This document shows positions 1-12,491 of a stretch of DNA of 64,000 nt, piece by piece; within the stretch, counting starts at the first letter, position 1, and each line of letters starts with the position of its first letter. The DNA is from Chamaecyparis obtusa. Taxonomy: Eukaryota > Streptophyta > Pinopsida > Cupressales > Cupressaceae. Both the position numbers and the translations under genes were made by a program. The stretch covers positions 1,194,501-1,258,500 of the forward strand of contig BSBK01003253.1 of NCBI GenBank assembly GCA_027943335.1, read 5' to 3'. Under the pieces are notes generated by a model that saw only the letters and a program-made list of their open reading frames with translations, had not been told where the DNA came from and searched no databases.

Positions 1-1069
1 AACTGAGCGTGTGTTCACTGACGCATTTCTCTATTAACCGATGAGAACAGAATGAATTAAATGATTAGTTTAGCTGATAAAGTGATGAGTTAGAAAGTGT
101 ATGATTCTGAGGTAACAGATAAAGTTTGTTATGAAGATTGACGGCTAACATAATTGAAGGAAGATCTGATGGAGAAAATTGAAACATGTTATTGACACAT
201 TAGCCAAGGAAACCTTAAGTGGCAAAATCTATGGATATGATTAAGCGGAAAAATCCAATGGATAGGAAGAAAACATTTTACATATCTATATAAGAGACTA
301 GGATTTCATTATGAAAAAAAGCCAGAGGAAGAAGAAGCTGCAGGATTATCGCGTGAACAAGCTTCATGCATTTCTATACATACTAGTTATTGAGAACTGA
401 GTTGTAGAACAGTTACTGAGCTAAAAAGAGCAATTACCGACGGACAGTAAGTTAACACAATATTGAATCTGAAGTGAAATATTGGTCAGAAGGATTTGAA
501 TGAGAAAAATATTGATCTATAATCTACAATTGAAGTTGTAATAAGGCAAATCAACTACTGCTACATATTTAACCATTATACACAGTCAAATCTCTTAATC
601 GAGTGGACTTAGAAAGTCTTTTGATGTATCATTCATTAGAGTGAACATTGTTATCCTGTCAACCCCAGAGTGACTATTGGTTGGACGATAACTTCTAGTC
701 TAAAATCCTCTAACAAGGTCACACCTGACAGTGTGTTTGTAACCTTTAACAGGGTTGGGTCTTCACCGATGTCACTTCAGAAGAGTGAACATTTTTGGGT
801 TGTCGGTCCCAGGAGGTTTTTCCCTTCATAGGGTTTCCACGTTAAATCTCTTGTGTTATGTGTTGATTGTGATATTTGTTTGTTATCATATTTTGCATAT
901 TACATATTAGATTTGATCGGTAATCACTATAAGTTTAGAATTGATAATCGGTAAAAGCACAGACAGTGATAAGTAATTTTGTTTACTAAGCAGCAGAAAT
1001 TGAAGTATTTGTTTTGATTTGCGATAGTGTTTAACTGATTCACCCCCCCCCCTGTGAGTTATTCCAACA
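1..1069 (+). repeat. 5' LTR of element A (partial)
   Basis: Position 1 aligns with about 6213 of the right LTR, so roughly 400 bases of this LTR lie before the window. It ends in CCAACA, directly before the primer-binding site. A TATA-like CTATATAAG lies at 286-294 (right-LTR counterpart 6525-6533), the probable promoter. The 3' end carries the TTCACCCCCC motif shared by the LTRs of B, C and E. Confidence 0.92.
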
Positions 1070-1071
1070 AT

Positions 1072-1083
1072 TGGTATCAGAGC
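1072..1083 (+). other. Primer-binding site of element A
   Basis: TGGTATCAGAGC two bases after the LTR end. It is complementary to the 3' end of plant initiator methionine tRNA, the usual primer for copia reverse transcription. Confidence 0.9.
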
Positions 1084-1132
1084 TAAGTTGCTTAGAACAG
1101 AGTTTTAAGGACTTCAACACAAAGGTCTCAAG

Positions 1133-2040
1133 ATGTATAAGAGGGAAGTACCGAAAATGAACAAAGAGAACTTCACAGTATGGCCAAGTTGAATGTTGTT
1201 GCACATATCTAGAATTGGAAACTAAGCTATAGACTTGATGAAGAATGGCTACATGGCACCACCCACTGGTCCCTTAACTCTTGATCAATTAAGAGACAAG
1301 CATGAACATAACATTACTATGATGGAACTTGTTGCTGCCTATACCGATGTTGAATTTGAAGATGTTAAGGGATGCATTACTGCCAAATAGATGTGGGACA
1401 AGTTGAATCTGATATACAGTGGAGATCTGAATGTTAATAGAGCTAGAGCAGAAAGTCTAAGATGTCATTTTGATTATATGAGGATAAAAGAAGGTGAGAA
1501 AATAGTGTAGTATTCAAATAGACTGAAAGAAGTAGTACATACTATTAGAGCATCCCAGGGAGTCATTGATGATGAAATAGTAATAAGTAAGATTCTCAAA
1601 ACTTTGTTGCTAGTTTATGCGATCAGGATCTCTGGAATTCATGAAGCAAGGGCCGTGTCCAATCTTACCCTTGACACACTGATCGGTAAGATTACTACCT
1701 TTGAATTAAACAACTTTGACAATGGTATTGTTCCTTCTGTTGAATCAGCTTTCATGTCTTCTTTGAAGATTAGTAAGTCTAGCAAGAGCATTAAGAATGA
1801 TGACAGTGATAGCAATACCGATGATGAACTTGATGAGCTTGAAGCTCTTATGGCCAGAAGATTACCCAAATGAAAAGGAAGATATAGAGGTAAGTTACCT
1901 TTGGCATATTTTAATTGTAAAGAGGTTGGCCACATTGCTGCTAGATGTCCACATAAGAAAGATGATGATAGATCCAAAGACCGATCGAAAGGAAGCTATG
2001 GGAGAAGAGTCAACAAAGGCTACCGATGCAAAAAAAAAGA
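1133..2040 (+). pseudogene. Element A gag (decayed)
   Basis: Starts MYKREVPKMNKENF, closely matching the gag start of element E (MYKSEAPKLNRDNF). It would encode the copia capsid/nucleocapsid polyprotein that packages element RNA. A zinc knuckle near 1900-1950 reads YFNCKEVGHIAARC, so the first Cys of the CCHC motif is Tyr. At least three in-frame stops lie in the first 400 bases. The reading frame switches to that of pol at an A9 run (about 2029-2037), which may be a slippage indel. No function is expected. Confidence 0.85.
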
Positions 2041-5000
2041 GATAACCGAGACAGTTATGACAAAGGAAAGAAGGTATGTTACATTACAGAAGATATTGAA
2101 TCTGAATCTAACACTGATGATGATATAAAAGTAGTATATGTTGCTATGAAAGATGATTTAGAGGAAGAAGAAAAACATGAAGAGACAGCACTGATCTCTA
2201 GAGTAGACAAAAATGATACATGGATCATAAACAGTGGCTGCACACATCATATGACCGGTGATGTAGAAAAATTTGATCAACTTGTTGAATACAATGGAGG
2301 ATCTATGAGGATGGGAAATGATGCACCATGTATGGTAAGAGGTAAAGGTTCACTAATGATTAATGATAGACTTAAATGTGAAAATGCATACTGGGTAGAT
2401 GGACTGAACTATAACTTGTTAAGTGTGGCACAGTTGTACAATTCAGGCCACCGACTTTCTTTTGAGAGCAAAAAGGTGAAAATCTATGATGATGGAGGAA
2501 GACTTATCTGAACTGGTACACAATCCAGAGGTAATCTATTTTATCTTGATATTTATCAGTCTTCTTGTTTGTTAATGAAGGATGAAGATGCATGGTTGTG
2601 GTAAAAAAGATTATGTCATGTGAATTTTGATAACATGATCAAGATCAGTAAAAAGAGAAGAGTTAGAGGTTTGCCTAACTTGTCAAAACCAGATCATGTT
2701 ATGTGCCATGAATGTCAGAAAGGTAAGATGACTAAGTCTAGCTTTAAGAGCAAGGAGAACTCAACAAAGAAGATACTTGAGTTGGTTCATACCAACTTAT
2801 GTGGTCCTATGAGAACTCAAAGTTGTTCTGGTGATAGATACTTTATTCTTTTTGTTGATAGCTATACTAGACTGATGACTATCATGTTTTTGAAGGAGAA
2901 ATCTGAAGCTTTCAAAATGTTTAAATGGTATAAAGCTAAGGTAGAGAAAGAGACTGGAAAATAAATTAAATGCTTAAGATCTGATAGAGGAGGTGAATTT
3001 ATCTCTGATGAATTTACTAATTTCTGTAATGAGCATGGAATTAAAAGACAGGTTTCTCCACCGAGGACACCTCATAAAAATGGCATTATTGAACAAAGAA
3101 ATAGATCAATAGTTGATTGTGCTAGAACATTGATGATATAGAAGAATGTCATTCAGACATATTGGAGGGAAGTTGTCAGTACAGTTGTATATGTTCTTAA
3201 CCGAGTACAATTGAAGAAGGATTCCAACCGAACACCTTATGAGCTATGGTTTTGACACAAACCTACTGTAAGTTATTTCAGAATTTTTGGAAGTAAATGC
3301 TTTATTTTGAAAGATGAGAGAAATGGAAAATTTGATTCAAAAGGAGATGAAGGGATATTTCTGGGATATTCCTCTACAAGTAAAGCATATAAATGTCTGA
3401 ATAAAGTCACAAATAAGATTATTGAAAGTACTAATGTTCGTGTTGATGAGTTTGATGACAAGAACACAGAGGATAGTAGAAAGGAACTGGAAGACTACAG
3501 TCGATTCAATTACATTAAAATCCCTGATTATCAACCAAAACTACAACCTGTGATAACCAATCTGTAGGCAAACAATGCTGAACAGCAGGAAGAGGAAACC
3601 GATGAACAAAATGGAGCTGCCGAGCAAGTTGATGAACCTAAACAGGATGAACAAGAAAGAAGAGACTGGATATTGGCTAGATTTTTTAGGAGATGCCACC
3701 CTGAGACACAAATTATTGGAGACAGACAAGTTGGAATGCAAACTAGGAGCAAAACAAGACAAGGTACATGCTTAGTTTGTGAATTTCAACCAAAAACTGT
3801 GAAAGTTGCATTAGAGAATGAGGAATGGATTAATGCAATGACTAAGGAAATAGAGAAAATAGAAAAGAACAAAACTTGGATTTTAGTACCCTGACCAAAG
3901 GAAAAAAATGTTATCCGTACTAAATGGATATTCAGAAATAAGCTGAATGAGAATGGAGAAGTTACAAGAAATAAAGCCAGATTGGCATGCAAGGGATATG
4001 CATAGGAAGAAGGCATTGAATATGGTGAAACATTTGCACCTGTTGCTAGATTAGAAGGAGTTTGAATGCTACTTGCATATGCTACACACAAGAAATTTAA
4101 AGTTTATCAAATGGATGTCAAGTCTGCATTTTTTAATGGTATACTTGAAGAAGAAGTCTACATAGAACAACTAGAAGGATTTGTTGATCTAGATAACAAA
4201 GACATGGTATGTAGATTACAAAAAGCTTTATATGGATTGAAACAAGCACCAAGAGCATGGTATGAAAGACTACATACTTACTTGCTAAGTATTGGATTCA
4301 TAAGAACAAGTGAAAACAACAATCTGTACATGAAAGGTAATACTGATGACACTATTCTTATTGCTGAAATATTTGTGGATGATATTATTTTTGGAGGAAA
4401 AGATCACATATGCAAAGCCTTTGCTGATGAAATGCAAAAATAATTTGAGATGTCTATGTTTGGAGAGATTAAATTCTTTCTAGGACTACAAGTGATTCAG
4501 CAGAATGATGGTATAATCATCACACAATCTAAGTACATAAAGGAAGTATTGAAGACATTTGGCATGGAAGATGCTAAACCTGTGGGAACACTGATGGCTA
4601 CTAGATGAAAATTGACAAAGGTGGATGAAACTACAGAGGTAAATCAGACACTTTACCGATCCATGATTGGTAAACTAATGTATGTAGTTCACAGTAGACC
4701 AAACATAGCAAATGCTTTGGGGATTGTTGCTAGGTTTTTTGCTAATCCTAAAGAGTCACATATGATAGCTACTAAAAGAATCTTAAGATATCTGAAAAAG
4801 ATAGAAGATTATGGCATTTGGTATCTAAAGGAAGGAAAGTTTGAACTGAAGGTATATACTGATGCTGATTGGGCTGGGAATGTCGATGAAAAAAAAAGCA
4901 CCACCAGAGGAGCATTTTCCTTTGGTGAAAGACTCTTAACCTGGATAAGTAAAAAGCAAGCTTGTATTTCTTAGTCAACTACAGAAGCAGAGTATGTTGT

Positions 5001-5325
5001 TGCTGCTACAAATTGCTCGAACATTGCATACATCAAGAAAGTGTTGGAAGGAATGAATGAGGTAATCACTGACCCAGTGATCATATATTATGACAACACC
5101 AGTGCTATTAACATTTCAAAGAATCCTGTGATGCATTCTAAAACAAAGCATATATCTATTAAGTATCATTACTTAAGAGAACAAGTGCAGGAGAAGCAAG
5201 TGAAGTTAGAATTTGTTACATCTAAGGAACAACTTGCCGATATCTTTACAAAGCCTCTACCGAAGGACACATTTGAATACTTGAGGACTAGACTTGGGGT
5301 CCATCCCCTGTCTATCAGTTACTAA
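2041..5325 (+). pseudogene. Element A pol: protease, integrase, RT, RNase H (decayed)
   Basis: One frame runs from about 2026 to the TAA at 5323-5325 and is broken by in-frame stops. Protease reads WIINSGC, so the catalytic DSG is NSG. The integrase zinc region has CHECQKGK; of its core, HTNLCGP (first Asp now Asn), RSDRGGEF and the Glu in NGIIEQRN are visible. RT has [11 protein letters not shown] and FVDD at about 4373-4384 in place of YVDD. RNase H has YTDADWAG, TEAEY and YDNTSAINISKNPVMHSKTK. Most stops look like C-to-T changes, for example YA*EEG (CAG to TAG) and V*MLLAYA (CGA to TGA). Domain order integrase before RT identifies Ty1/copia. Confidence 0.93.
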
Positions 5326-5531
5326 GGTGATCTGGATGTTGCATTAGCCTACTCATATCAGAAGATCATACATGTTGATGCAACATAGTTCACACTTTGA
5401 ATCATGTTCAAGGTTGTGATTAAGTTTGGAGAACTAGAACAGATTGAGATATTAGTATTCAGAGATACAGAGAAGATGATGAATAGTAAAGAGTTACTTG
5501 GCTACCGAAAGAGTTGTTTATTTATTTGTTT

Positions 5532-5811
5532 CTTTGGCATTGTTGTCAAAGGGAGAGATAAATAATATGAAAAGGAGAGATAAACAAAGGGAGATACAAC
5601 TATCTAAGGGAGAGACAATCTGAAAGGAAAAGAGCATTGAAGATCAGTTACAAAGAACAGAAGCATTACAAATGTTGAGTAATGTAGTAATTAAAAATAT
5701 TAAGTCTATTCGACTTACAACATTTTTTTATAGAGTTGTAGAATACATGTTTGGTATGTGTATGGTACATTTCATATTACTTGAGTTGCCATCAATGCCA
5801 AAGGGAGAGAT
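5532..5811 (+). promoter_or_regulatory. Serial polypurine-tract motifs upstream of the 3' LTR of A
   Basis: After the pol stop there is noncoding DNA with repeated purine tracts: GGCATTGTTGTCAAAGGGAG at 5535-5554, AAAGGGAGA near 5585, AAGGGAGAG near 5608, and ATGCCAAAGGGAGAGAT at about 5795-5811. The last directly precedes the proposed LTR start, so it is the likely plus-strand primer. Similar multiple tracts occur in B, C and D. Confidence 0.6.
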
Positions 5812-7305
5812 TGATGAACTACAACTGATTTGGAACCAGAATGAAGAATTTGTAATTCAGGATTACTAAGGAGTTGATGTTTAGATAATGCAAGATGATT
5901 TAATCAGTTTCATGTTGTCATTGATGTCAACTAGTTTGACAGTACTTATCTCTTAAGTTACTATACCGACACATCTAAAGAAAGGTGGAAAAGATGAAGA
6001 ATAGAGAAATCTACATAAGGAAGATGTACATGTCAGATGAGGATAGAGAATACACTAACTTGTTGATGATTCTATGACTTGATGGAATTGACTTCATTAT
6101 GTTGCATTCATCTATAATGAAGAATAGAGCTGAAAGTACAAAGCAGTGTTGTCGGTAAACTAAAGCATTTCAGTATACACCGACGGAGTGTAGTGTATAC
6201 CAAGCACAATATTAACTGAGTGTGTGTTCACCGATGCATTTCTTTGTTAACTGACAAGAATAGAATGAATTAAATGATTAGTTTAGCGGATAAAGTGATG
6301 AGCTAGAAAGTGTATGATTCTGAGGTAACAGATAAAGTTTGTTATGAAGATCGACGGCTAACATAATTGAAGGAAGATCTAATAGAGCAGATTGAAACGT
6401 GTTATTGACACATCAGCCGAGGAAACCTTAAGTGAAAAAATCTATGGATATGATTAAGCGGCAAAATCTATGGATATGATTAAGCAGCAAAATCTAATGG
6501 ACAGGAAGAAAACATTTTACATATCTATATAAGAGACTAGGATTTCATTATGAAAAAAAGCCAGAGGAAGAAGAACCTGCAAGATTATCATGTGAACAAG
6601 CTTCATGCATTTCTGATCATACTGGTTATTGAGAACCGAGCTGCAGAACAGTTACCGAGCTACAAAGATAAATTACCGACAGACAGTAAGTTAACACAAT
6701 ATTGAATCTGAAGTGAAATATTAGTCATAAGGATTTGAATGAGCAAAATATTGATCTGTAATCTGCAATTGAAGTTTTAATAAGGCAGATCAACTACTGT
6801 TACATATTTAACCATTGTACACAGTCAAATCTCTTAACCGAGTGGACTTAAAAAATCTTTTGATGTATCATTCATTAGAGTGAACATTGTTATCTTGTCA
6901 ACCCCAGAGTGACTGATGGTTGAACGATAACTTCTAGTCTAAAATCCTCTAACAAGGTCACACCTGACAATGTGTTTGTAACCTTTAACAGGGTTGGGTC
7001 TTCACCGACCTCACTTCATAAGAGTGAACATTTTTGGGTTGTCGGTCCCAGGTGGTTTTTCCCTTCACAGGGTTTCCACGTTAAATCTCTTGTGTTATGT
7101 GTTGATTGTGATATTTGTTTGTTATCATATTTTTCATATTAAATGTTAGATTTGATCAGTAATCACTATAAGTTTAGAATTCATAATCGGTAAAAGCATA
7201 GACAGTGATAAGTATTTTTGTTTACCGAGCAGCAGGAATTGAAGTATTCATTTTGATTTGGGACAGTGTTTAACTAATTCACCCCCCCTCTTAGTTATTC
7301 CAACA
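5812..7305 (+). repeat. 3' LTR of element A
   Basis: Matches 1-1069 from about 6213 onward and ends CCAACA at 7305. The start is placed at TGATGA after the last polypurine tract. An alternative start is TGTTGTCGG at about 6147, because the matching part of the left LTR lies outside the window. TATA-like CTATATAAG is at 6525-6533. It contains ACCGAG-type motifs at 6180-6251 and 6636-6680. Confidence 0.8.
6180..6680 (+). promoter_or_regulatory. ACCGAG-type motif clusters in the LTR of A
   Basis: CCGAG and one-step variants (CTGAG, CCAAG, CCGAT, CCGAC) start at 6180, 6200, 6216, 6231 and 6251, and again at 6636, 6655 and 6676. Spacing is 15-21 bases. One cluster lies upstream of and the other downstream of the TATA-like box. 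A regulatory role is inference only. Confidence 0.5.
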
Positions 7306-9340
7306 AATACAAGTTAGTAACATATATGTCAAAAAATACTAAAAAACTAAAAATGTGTGGAATAAAAAAAATACATACCAAGGCCTCAGATGGATCTCCT
7401 ATACTCGTAGGAGGCATAGTCATTGATGAATCAATTATGAACATTTACCATATGGTAAGTGGTAAAATATGCTATAGTCACAGAGGAAGGAATAAGGGCT
7501 TTCAAACAAACAATAAATCAAACCAAAAGGAGTTGACAACAGGGTTTCAACTAAGACGACAAACATACCTCTTCCCTTTGTTGTGTTGGACCCAATATTT
7601 GATGATAGAGACTTCTAACAAAATGGAATGATATAGCATCTATGGGAAGTTACAAAGGGGGTTGTAATAGGTTAAAGATAATTAATCTAAGTTAATAAAC
7701 CAAAGTGGTTGACAAACACTTAAAAACTAAAAATGCATGTACTTCTAAACGCATCTGCTTAACATATATAGAAAAAATGCATACCAGAGCCTCAGATGGT
7801 TCTCATGTATTCTTAGGAGGAATCATCTTCAATGAAGCAACTATGACCATTTTCTATATGATAGAGGAAGGATTTAGAGATTTTGAACAAATAATAATGC
7901 AATTGAAAGTGAATATGAAAATGTTACCTCTTCCCTCTCTTGAACCTAAGCAACATCAGGTGCATTCATTAATTTTGTAAACCTCAATTGTTTCTCTATA
8001 TAGAACAAATAAATCAGGTGCATTCATGTACAAGTTTAATCAAAATACATTTCAATAAAATAATTAAATTGTACTAAATTACCTTTTGGCATTTGGGTGT
8101 CCGCAAGGATATCTTTTTTTATCTTGGTGTGCTAGAAGATTCATTTCACACATGAGATGTCCTCAACCCAAGTGAGGTAACCTAACAGAAACAAAATTAA
8201 CATAAGAGAAATAAATATATAATATAAATCTAATATGAAAAAATCTAAATCTAAATGACTCACATGGGTTCAATTAAAATTGTAAATAAGAGTTGTGCAA
8301 AATGTTATACCACAAAGCTTTCTAGGCCAGAGTCAATGGCCAAAAGCATGACATCATCAACTTGGGACATCTAAGCTCCTGAAAAGCCCTATAAAATGCT
8401 AAATAAATATACATATTAACAAAAAATATTAAAATCCCAAATTGACCTTGGGTAGCTTTCTTGAAATGACTTATTATGAAAAGACCTATGGAAATGATCT
8501 CGAGCACACACTATATGCTTAGGAGATAAGGGTAAAAATAAGTATTTTTGAAGTTGTTGTGATTGAAGATCCATGCTTACAAACAAAATACATCCATTTA
8601 GATCTAACAATCAACTTTAAACTTTTAAAAATCATCAAATTTGTGACCAAAATAATAAAGCAGCAATTCTTGATACATTTTTTAATGCCTATGCAAGATT
8701 TAGTAGCGCTTACAAACAATCACATGTACCACATCCAAACAGATGTTTACCACATTTAAAAACTATATTGATGCATGTGACCTATCTTCTAGCTCATTTA
8801 ACTAGTCAAGTAACGCATGTCAACAATCAAATAACACGTACATATTTTCCAGCCAGCATGAATAAGGATTTCTAAAATGCCTACCAGGTTTGTCTTAACA
8901 TGTATAGAATAAAAACCCAAAATAATTAGTATTTCTCGAGCCTTCCTTTTCAATATTATATCATTTTTTAGTACCTTTTTTTGAGATCTACCTATTCCAA
9001 TCAAGACAAAGTTCAAATTCATCAAATCTCAAATTGTCAAGCAAATTGCATCATACCAACTAGGTTTCAAAATTTCTAAATCATAGTTTGAGTGTTTAAA
9101 CATCTTTAACTCTTGTATTTCTAAAAGTTGTCATATGAAATGACTAAAATTGAATGGTCTATATATCACAATGATGATAAGGAAGAAGAAGAGATTATAA
9201 TGGAAGTCCTTGGGAAGAAAATTCAATCTTTACAATAAAAAATACAAGACATGGAAGAAGAAAAGGATACATCATCCAACCAATCCTTATTAAGATCAAT
9301 GTTTCCTTTTCTCTATGATCATAATCCATCCATATATTCA
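7306..9340. other. Gene-poor AT-rich DNA between elements
   Basis: No recognisable coding domain, LTR or RNA gene. The only structure seen is a diverged direct duplication (7326-7500 and 7705-7905, listed separately). Short open frames on both strands have no recognisable motif. Confidence 0.5.
7326..7905 (+). repeat. Diverged direct duplication with possible exon remnant
   Basis: 7330-7500 and 7710-7880 share a similar sequence about 380 bases apart. Both translate to a similar peptide: KASDGSPILVGGIVIDE in the first copy and RASDGSHVFLGGIIFNE in the second, then EEGIRAF and EEGFRDF. In the first copy a frame change separates the two parts. Similarity at the protein level suggests a duplicated coding exon, now decayed. 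I do not recognise the protein. Confidence 0.45.
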
Positions 9341-11202
9341 TATTCTTTAAATAAAAATGCTACTTCACAATCTCAAATCAAATTACATCTTTTATCAACT
9401 AGAAGAACATCATAACTATCCTATTTTTTATCAAGAACATCTTAATTTCAATCCAATCTTTGACCAAGAATTTATTTCACAATCTCAAGAAGATCCAATC
9501 TTTGATCAAGTAAATCAAGAGGAATCAGTCGTATCTCAACAATCCTCATCACATGACAGTGGAAAATCATATCATCATGATCTTGAAACTGAAATCTCGT
9601 TGGTCAACATAAGTACATCTCCATAGCCATTAGATAGATCATTTAATCCTTTGGGATAATCTTATGAATCAGTTTTGGAAGAACTCCTTGAAAATAATCT
9701 CATCGTGTTGCCTCAAATCACTTTATGTAGTTTTCTATTCTTGAGCAACTATTGTACATATCATAGACATAATGAACATGAAACTTCAAATTTCATGGAG
9801 TTGAAACATAAGATCCAAGATCTCATTGATGTTGACATTATTAAAGTGCAAAATCCTAATGCATCATCTAATGAAGAACAAGATGTTGCTCTCAAGAAAG
9901 ATCTAAACTATGAAACCATGTCTAGAAATGGTCCTCATACAACCTATACTTCTTCCACCATTCATTCACCTCTTAAAGAAGAAAACCTAGCCAAAATGCC
10001 TCTAGAAAACAAAGAACATAATATTTTTCATGCTAACTTTGTTTACCTTCAAGGGCTACCTCCAAAATAAATCCAAGATAACTTACATCTTTATGCAAAT
10101 CTTTTTTTACCTCAAAGGTCATAGACTACAAACCTTCATGTTCTTTAATGCCTATCATAGCTTCTCCAATTGATCCTTCATTAGCCCTTCAAGAATCCCT
10201 CATGTAGATCAAAACTCTTACCTCATCCTTAGAAGTGGCTCCATGTCAAGAGGATAATCCCAATTGTGAAGAAATCAGTATCGATAAAGATCAAGATCAA
10301 AATTTTACCCCTTCCTATCAAACATTTGAGATAGAACCCGTATCCATTTAATTCCCACATGATCCCATAGTCATGTCCTTTCACTTCTTCCAAGAAGACA
10401 TACCTCCACCTTAAGAGAAACATATTCCATCACCTCAAGAGCACACATTCCTCCACCTCAAGAGCAACATAGTCCTCCACCTCCTATATCTTATCCACCT
10501 CCTAAGAAAGATGATAATTTTCCATCCACCATCTCAAATGAGCCTATTGAAAATCCAAAGAAAAGTGCCTTTTTTGCACTAGCCAAAAATCCAGGAAAAT
10601 CCCATAACTTGTATCATGCAAGATTAATCTATATGAAATGCAAAATATAACTATTTGTCACTTTTGAAAGGAATGCATTTTATTTTTCATCATTATAAAA
10701 TGCAAAATATTCCTTTCAAAAGTGACAAATAGATATATTTTGTATTTCATATAGATTAATCTTGCGTGATACAAGTTATGGGATTTTCCTTAATCAAGGG
10801 GTGAATTTAATCATGGTTATATCATCAACCTCCATAATCAAAGTCTTAATCAATATCATCAATGCCAAGTATCCATCATAAAACAATATTCTCAATCTGA
10901 TCATCAAAGGTGCATCAATATCCTCAAGATATAAATACATGTATACATCATCAAAGATCTAATCACATACATCAAATGATCAATTCTACATCAATGATAT
11001 TATCAACATACATCTGATCAAATAGGGGCAACCTAACTTTGTCCAACACTTGTACCTATATCTGCACCTGCACCAGTGGATGACCTCGCTCTTCTACTAG
11101 TCCCTAATTTTGCATTATAAGAACATCTAATTAACCCCGTATCATCAAAACATCTAACTAAGCTTATCAAATCAAATATCAATCAATCAAGTCATCCAAT
11201 TG
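9341..11202. other. Decayed repetitive DNA, left flank of element B
   Basis: Low-complexity sequence rich in ATC, CAT and CAA. Open stretches at 9357-9626 and 9675-10070 translate to Asn/Gln/His/Ser-rich peptides with no recognised domain. 10410-10510 has a proline-rich repeat (CCACCTCAAGAGCA units). The same kind of sequence resumes at 18413 beyond element B, so B was inserted into this block. It may be the inside of a very old LTR element, but no RT or integrase remnant is recognisable. Confidence 0.4.
10593..10790. repeat. 198-bp near-perfect hairpin (foldback/MITE-like)
   Basis: Left arm 10593-10674 and right arm 10709-10790 are reverse complements over 82 bases with about three mismatches. 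The 34-base centre is itself partly palindromic (GCATTTTAT and ATAAAATGC). The outer ends read AGGAAAATCCC and GGGATTTTCCT. No clear target-site duplication is visible. It could be a foldback or MITE insertion, or a source of double-stranded or small RNA. Confidence 0.85.
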
Positions 11203-12220
11203 TGTTAGAAATAAGGAATAATGAGAGGGGGGGTAAATCAGTATTCCACAAACTTTTAGTTTTGCCCAATTATGGATATAACATACAATCTTAATACAAA
11301 GAAAACTAAACAATGTGCATAGCAATAAAAGTGAAGAACTCATAACACATTATTTGTTCTCGAGGAAACCTTGACCAAGGGAAAACCCCGGTGGGGATGG
11401 TACCCACAAAGATGCACTAATAAAAATTATCTTGTTAAGGATGTTGACCCTGTTAGGAGTCTATTACAAGCATATAGTGTATTAGTATTAAAGGACTATA
11501 GGCCTTATTAGAAGCCTCAACCTTGTTAGGAGTTGGTAGTACAAAATAGGATTACAAGATGAGCCCATTGCCCAAACAAGTAATGTATAATATGCACTGA
11601 TTATAAAAAGAGGTTAAGGTACTTAACCTTATACTTCTTGCATCAATATCTTTTCATTGTACTTTCACTATATCAAACTTCGCATCATGTTCTTTCTATT
11701 GCATTCATACTCTTTCTTTACAATTTACAATTACATTTATACAAGTTACTAAGGCTAATAACTTTGCTTGGTCAACTGCCATAATACAAAATGACTTTAT
11801 CCAAGGGTTAAAATCTAGGATTTCATCCCTTTATATTGTTAAGTAATTATTTTGATAAACAAAATAATTCCTTAACTCTTTACCAATTCTACCTTCAAAA
11901 ACTGTCCTGTTGACTTCACACTGTCTTCATAAAAATTGTCATAACTCTTTCTGTACATGTCATACTGACTTTCACTCTAATTTGGGTCATCATTAGTCAC
12001 CATAGAGTCTATGTTCAAGTGCACAAGCACTAAACTTATTCCAATCAACGTCGCAAACAAAAATTGTTCCCTAGTTCACTGGTGAAAATACTGTCTCACA
12101 CTTAGACAAATTTGCAATGCACTCTGTCATACTTGCTCTCTGACTTGTGCAATCTTCATGTAAGACATATGTTTCCATAATGACAACATCTATGTAATCA
12201 CTTTAGCCAAATTGTCAACA
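11203..12220 (-). repeat. 3' LTR of element B
   Basis: 1018 bases, paired with 17387-18407 at high identity. On the + strand it begins TGTTAGAAATA and ends GTCAACA, just before the polypurine complement. The inner motif GAGAGGGGGGGTAAATCAG is the complement of the TTCACCCCCC motif found near LTR 3' ends in A, C and E. Confidence 0.95.
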
Positions 12221-12436
12221 ATCTCCCCCTTTGTCATTGGTGGCAACATGAGAAAATTGGCTAAGTGTATAAGTCCAAAAGCTCAAAATTGTGGCCATAG
12301 TATAAGATATATATACTATCCTTATAACTCCTCAAAAGTTTTTATCTCTAATAAAATACTCCCCCTAAGAGTATCAATCCTTATCATAAATTATCAATTT
12401 TCTGCTATATCTCTCCCCCTTTGACAACAATGACAA
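12221..12436 (-). promoter_or_regulatory. Serial polypurine tracts of element B
   Basis: Complements of purine tracts occur at 12221-12240 (ATCTCCCCCTTTGTCATTGG, next to the LTR), 12358-12369 (ACTCCCCCTAAG) and 12411-12436 (CTCTCCCCCTTTGACAACAA and following). The first is the likely plus-strand primer. The arrangement of three tracts resembles that of A, C and D. Confidence 0.65.
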
Positions 12437-12491
12437 AATAAGGTAGGGAGGGTTACAAAATTGTATCTTAAAAAGATTATACCTTAGTTCT

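Larger units (their letters stand above)
1..7305 (+). mobile_element. Element A: Ty1/copia LTR retrotransposon, 5' LTR cut by window edge
   Basis: Two long direct repeats (1-1069 and the end of 5812-7305) flank a gag-pol region in copia order (gag, protease, integrase, reverse transcriptase, RNase H). An initiator-Met primer-binding site follows the left LTR and polypurine tracts precede the right LTR. The element is dead: many in-frame stops, a gag/pol frame change at an A-run, and altered protease and integrase residues. Its gag start matches that of element E, so A and E belong to one family. The left target duplication lies outside the window, so insertion ends cannot be confirmed. Confidence 0.93.

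Noticed and set aside
9357..10070. Two open frames of 89 and 131 codons as possible genes
   Set aside because: Low-complexity Asn/Gln/Ser/His composition, no domain and stop-rich surroundings; treated as decayed repeat.
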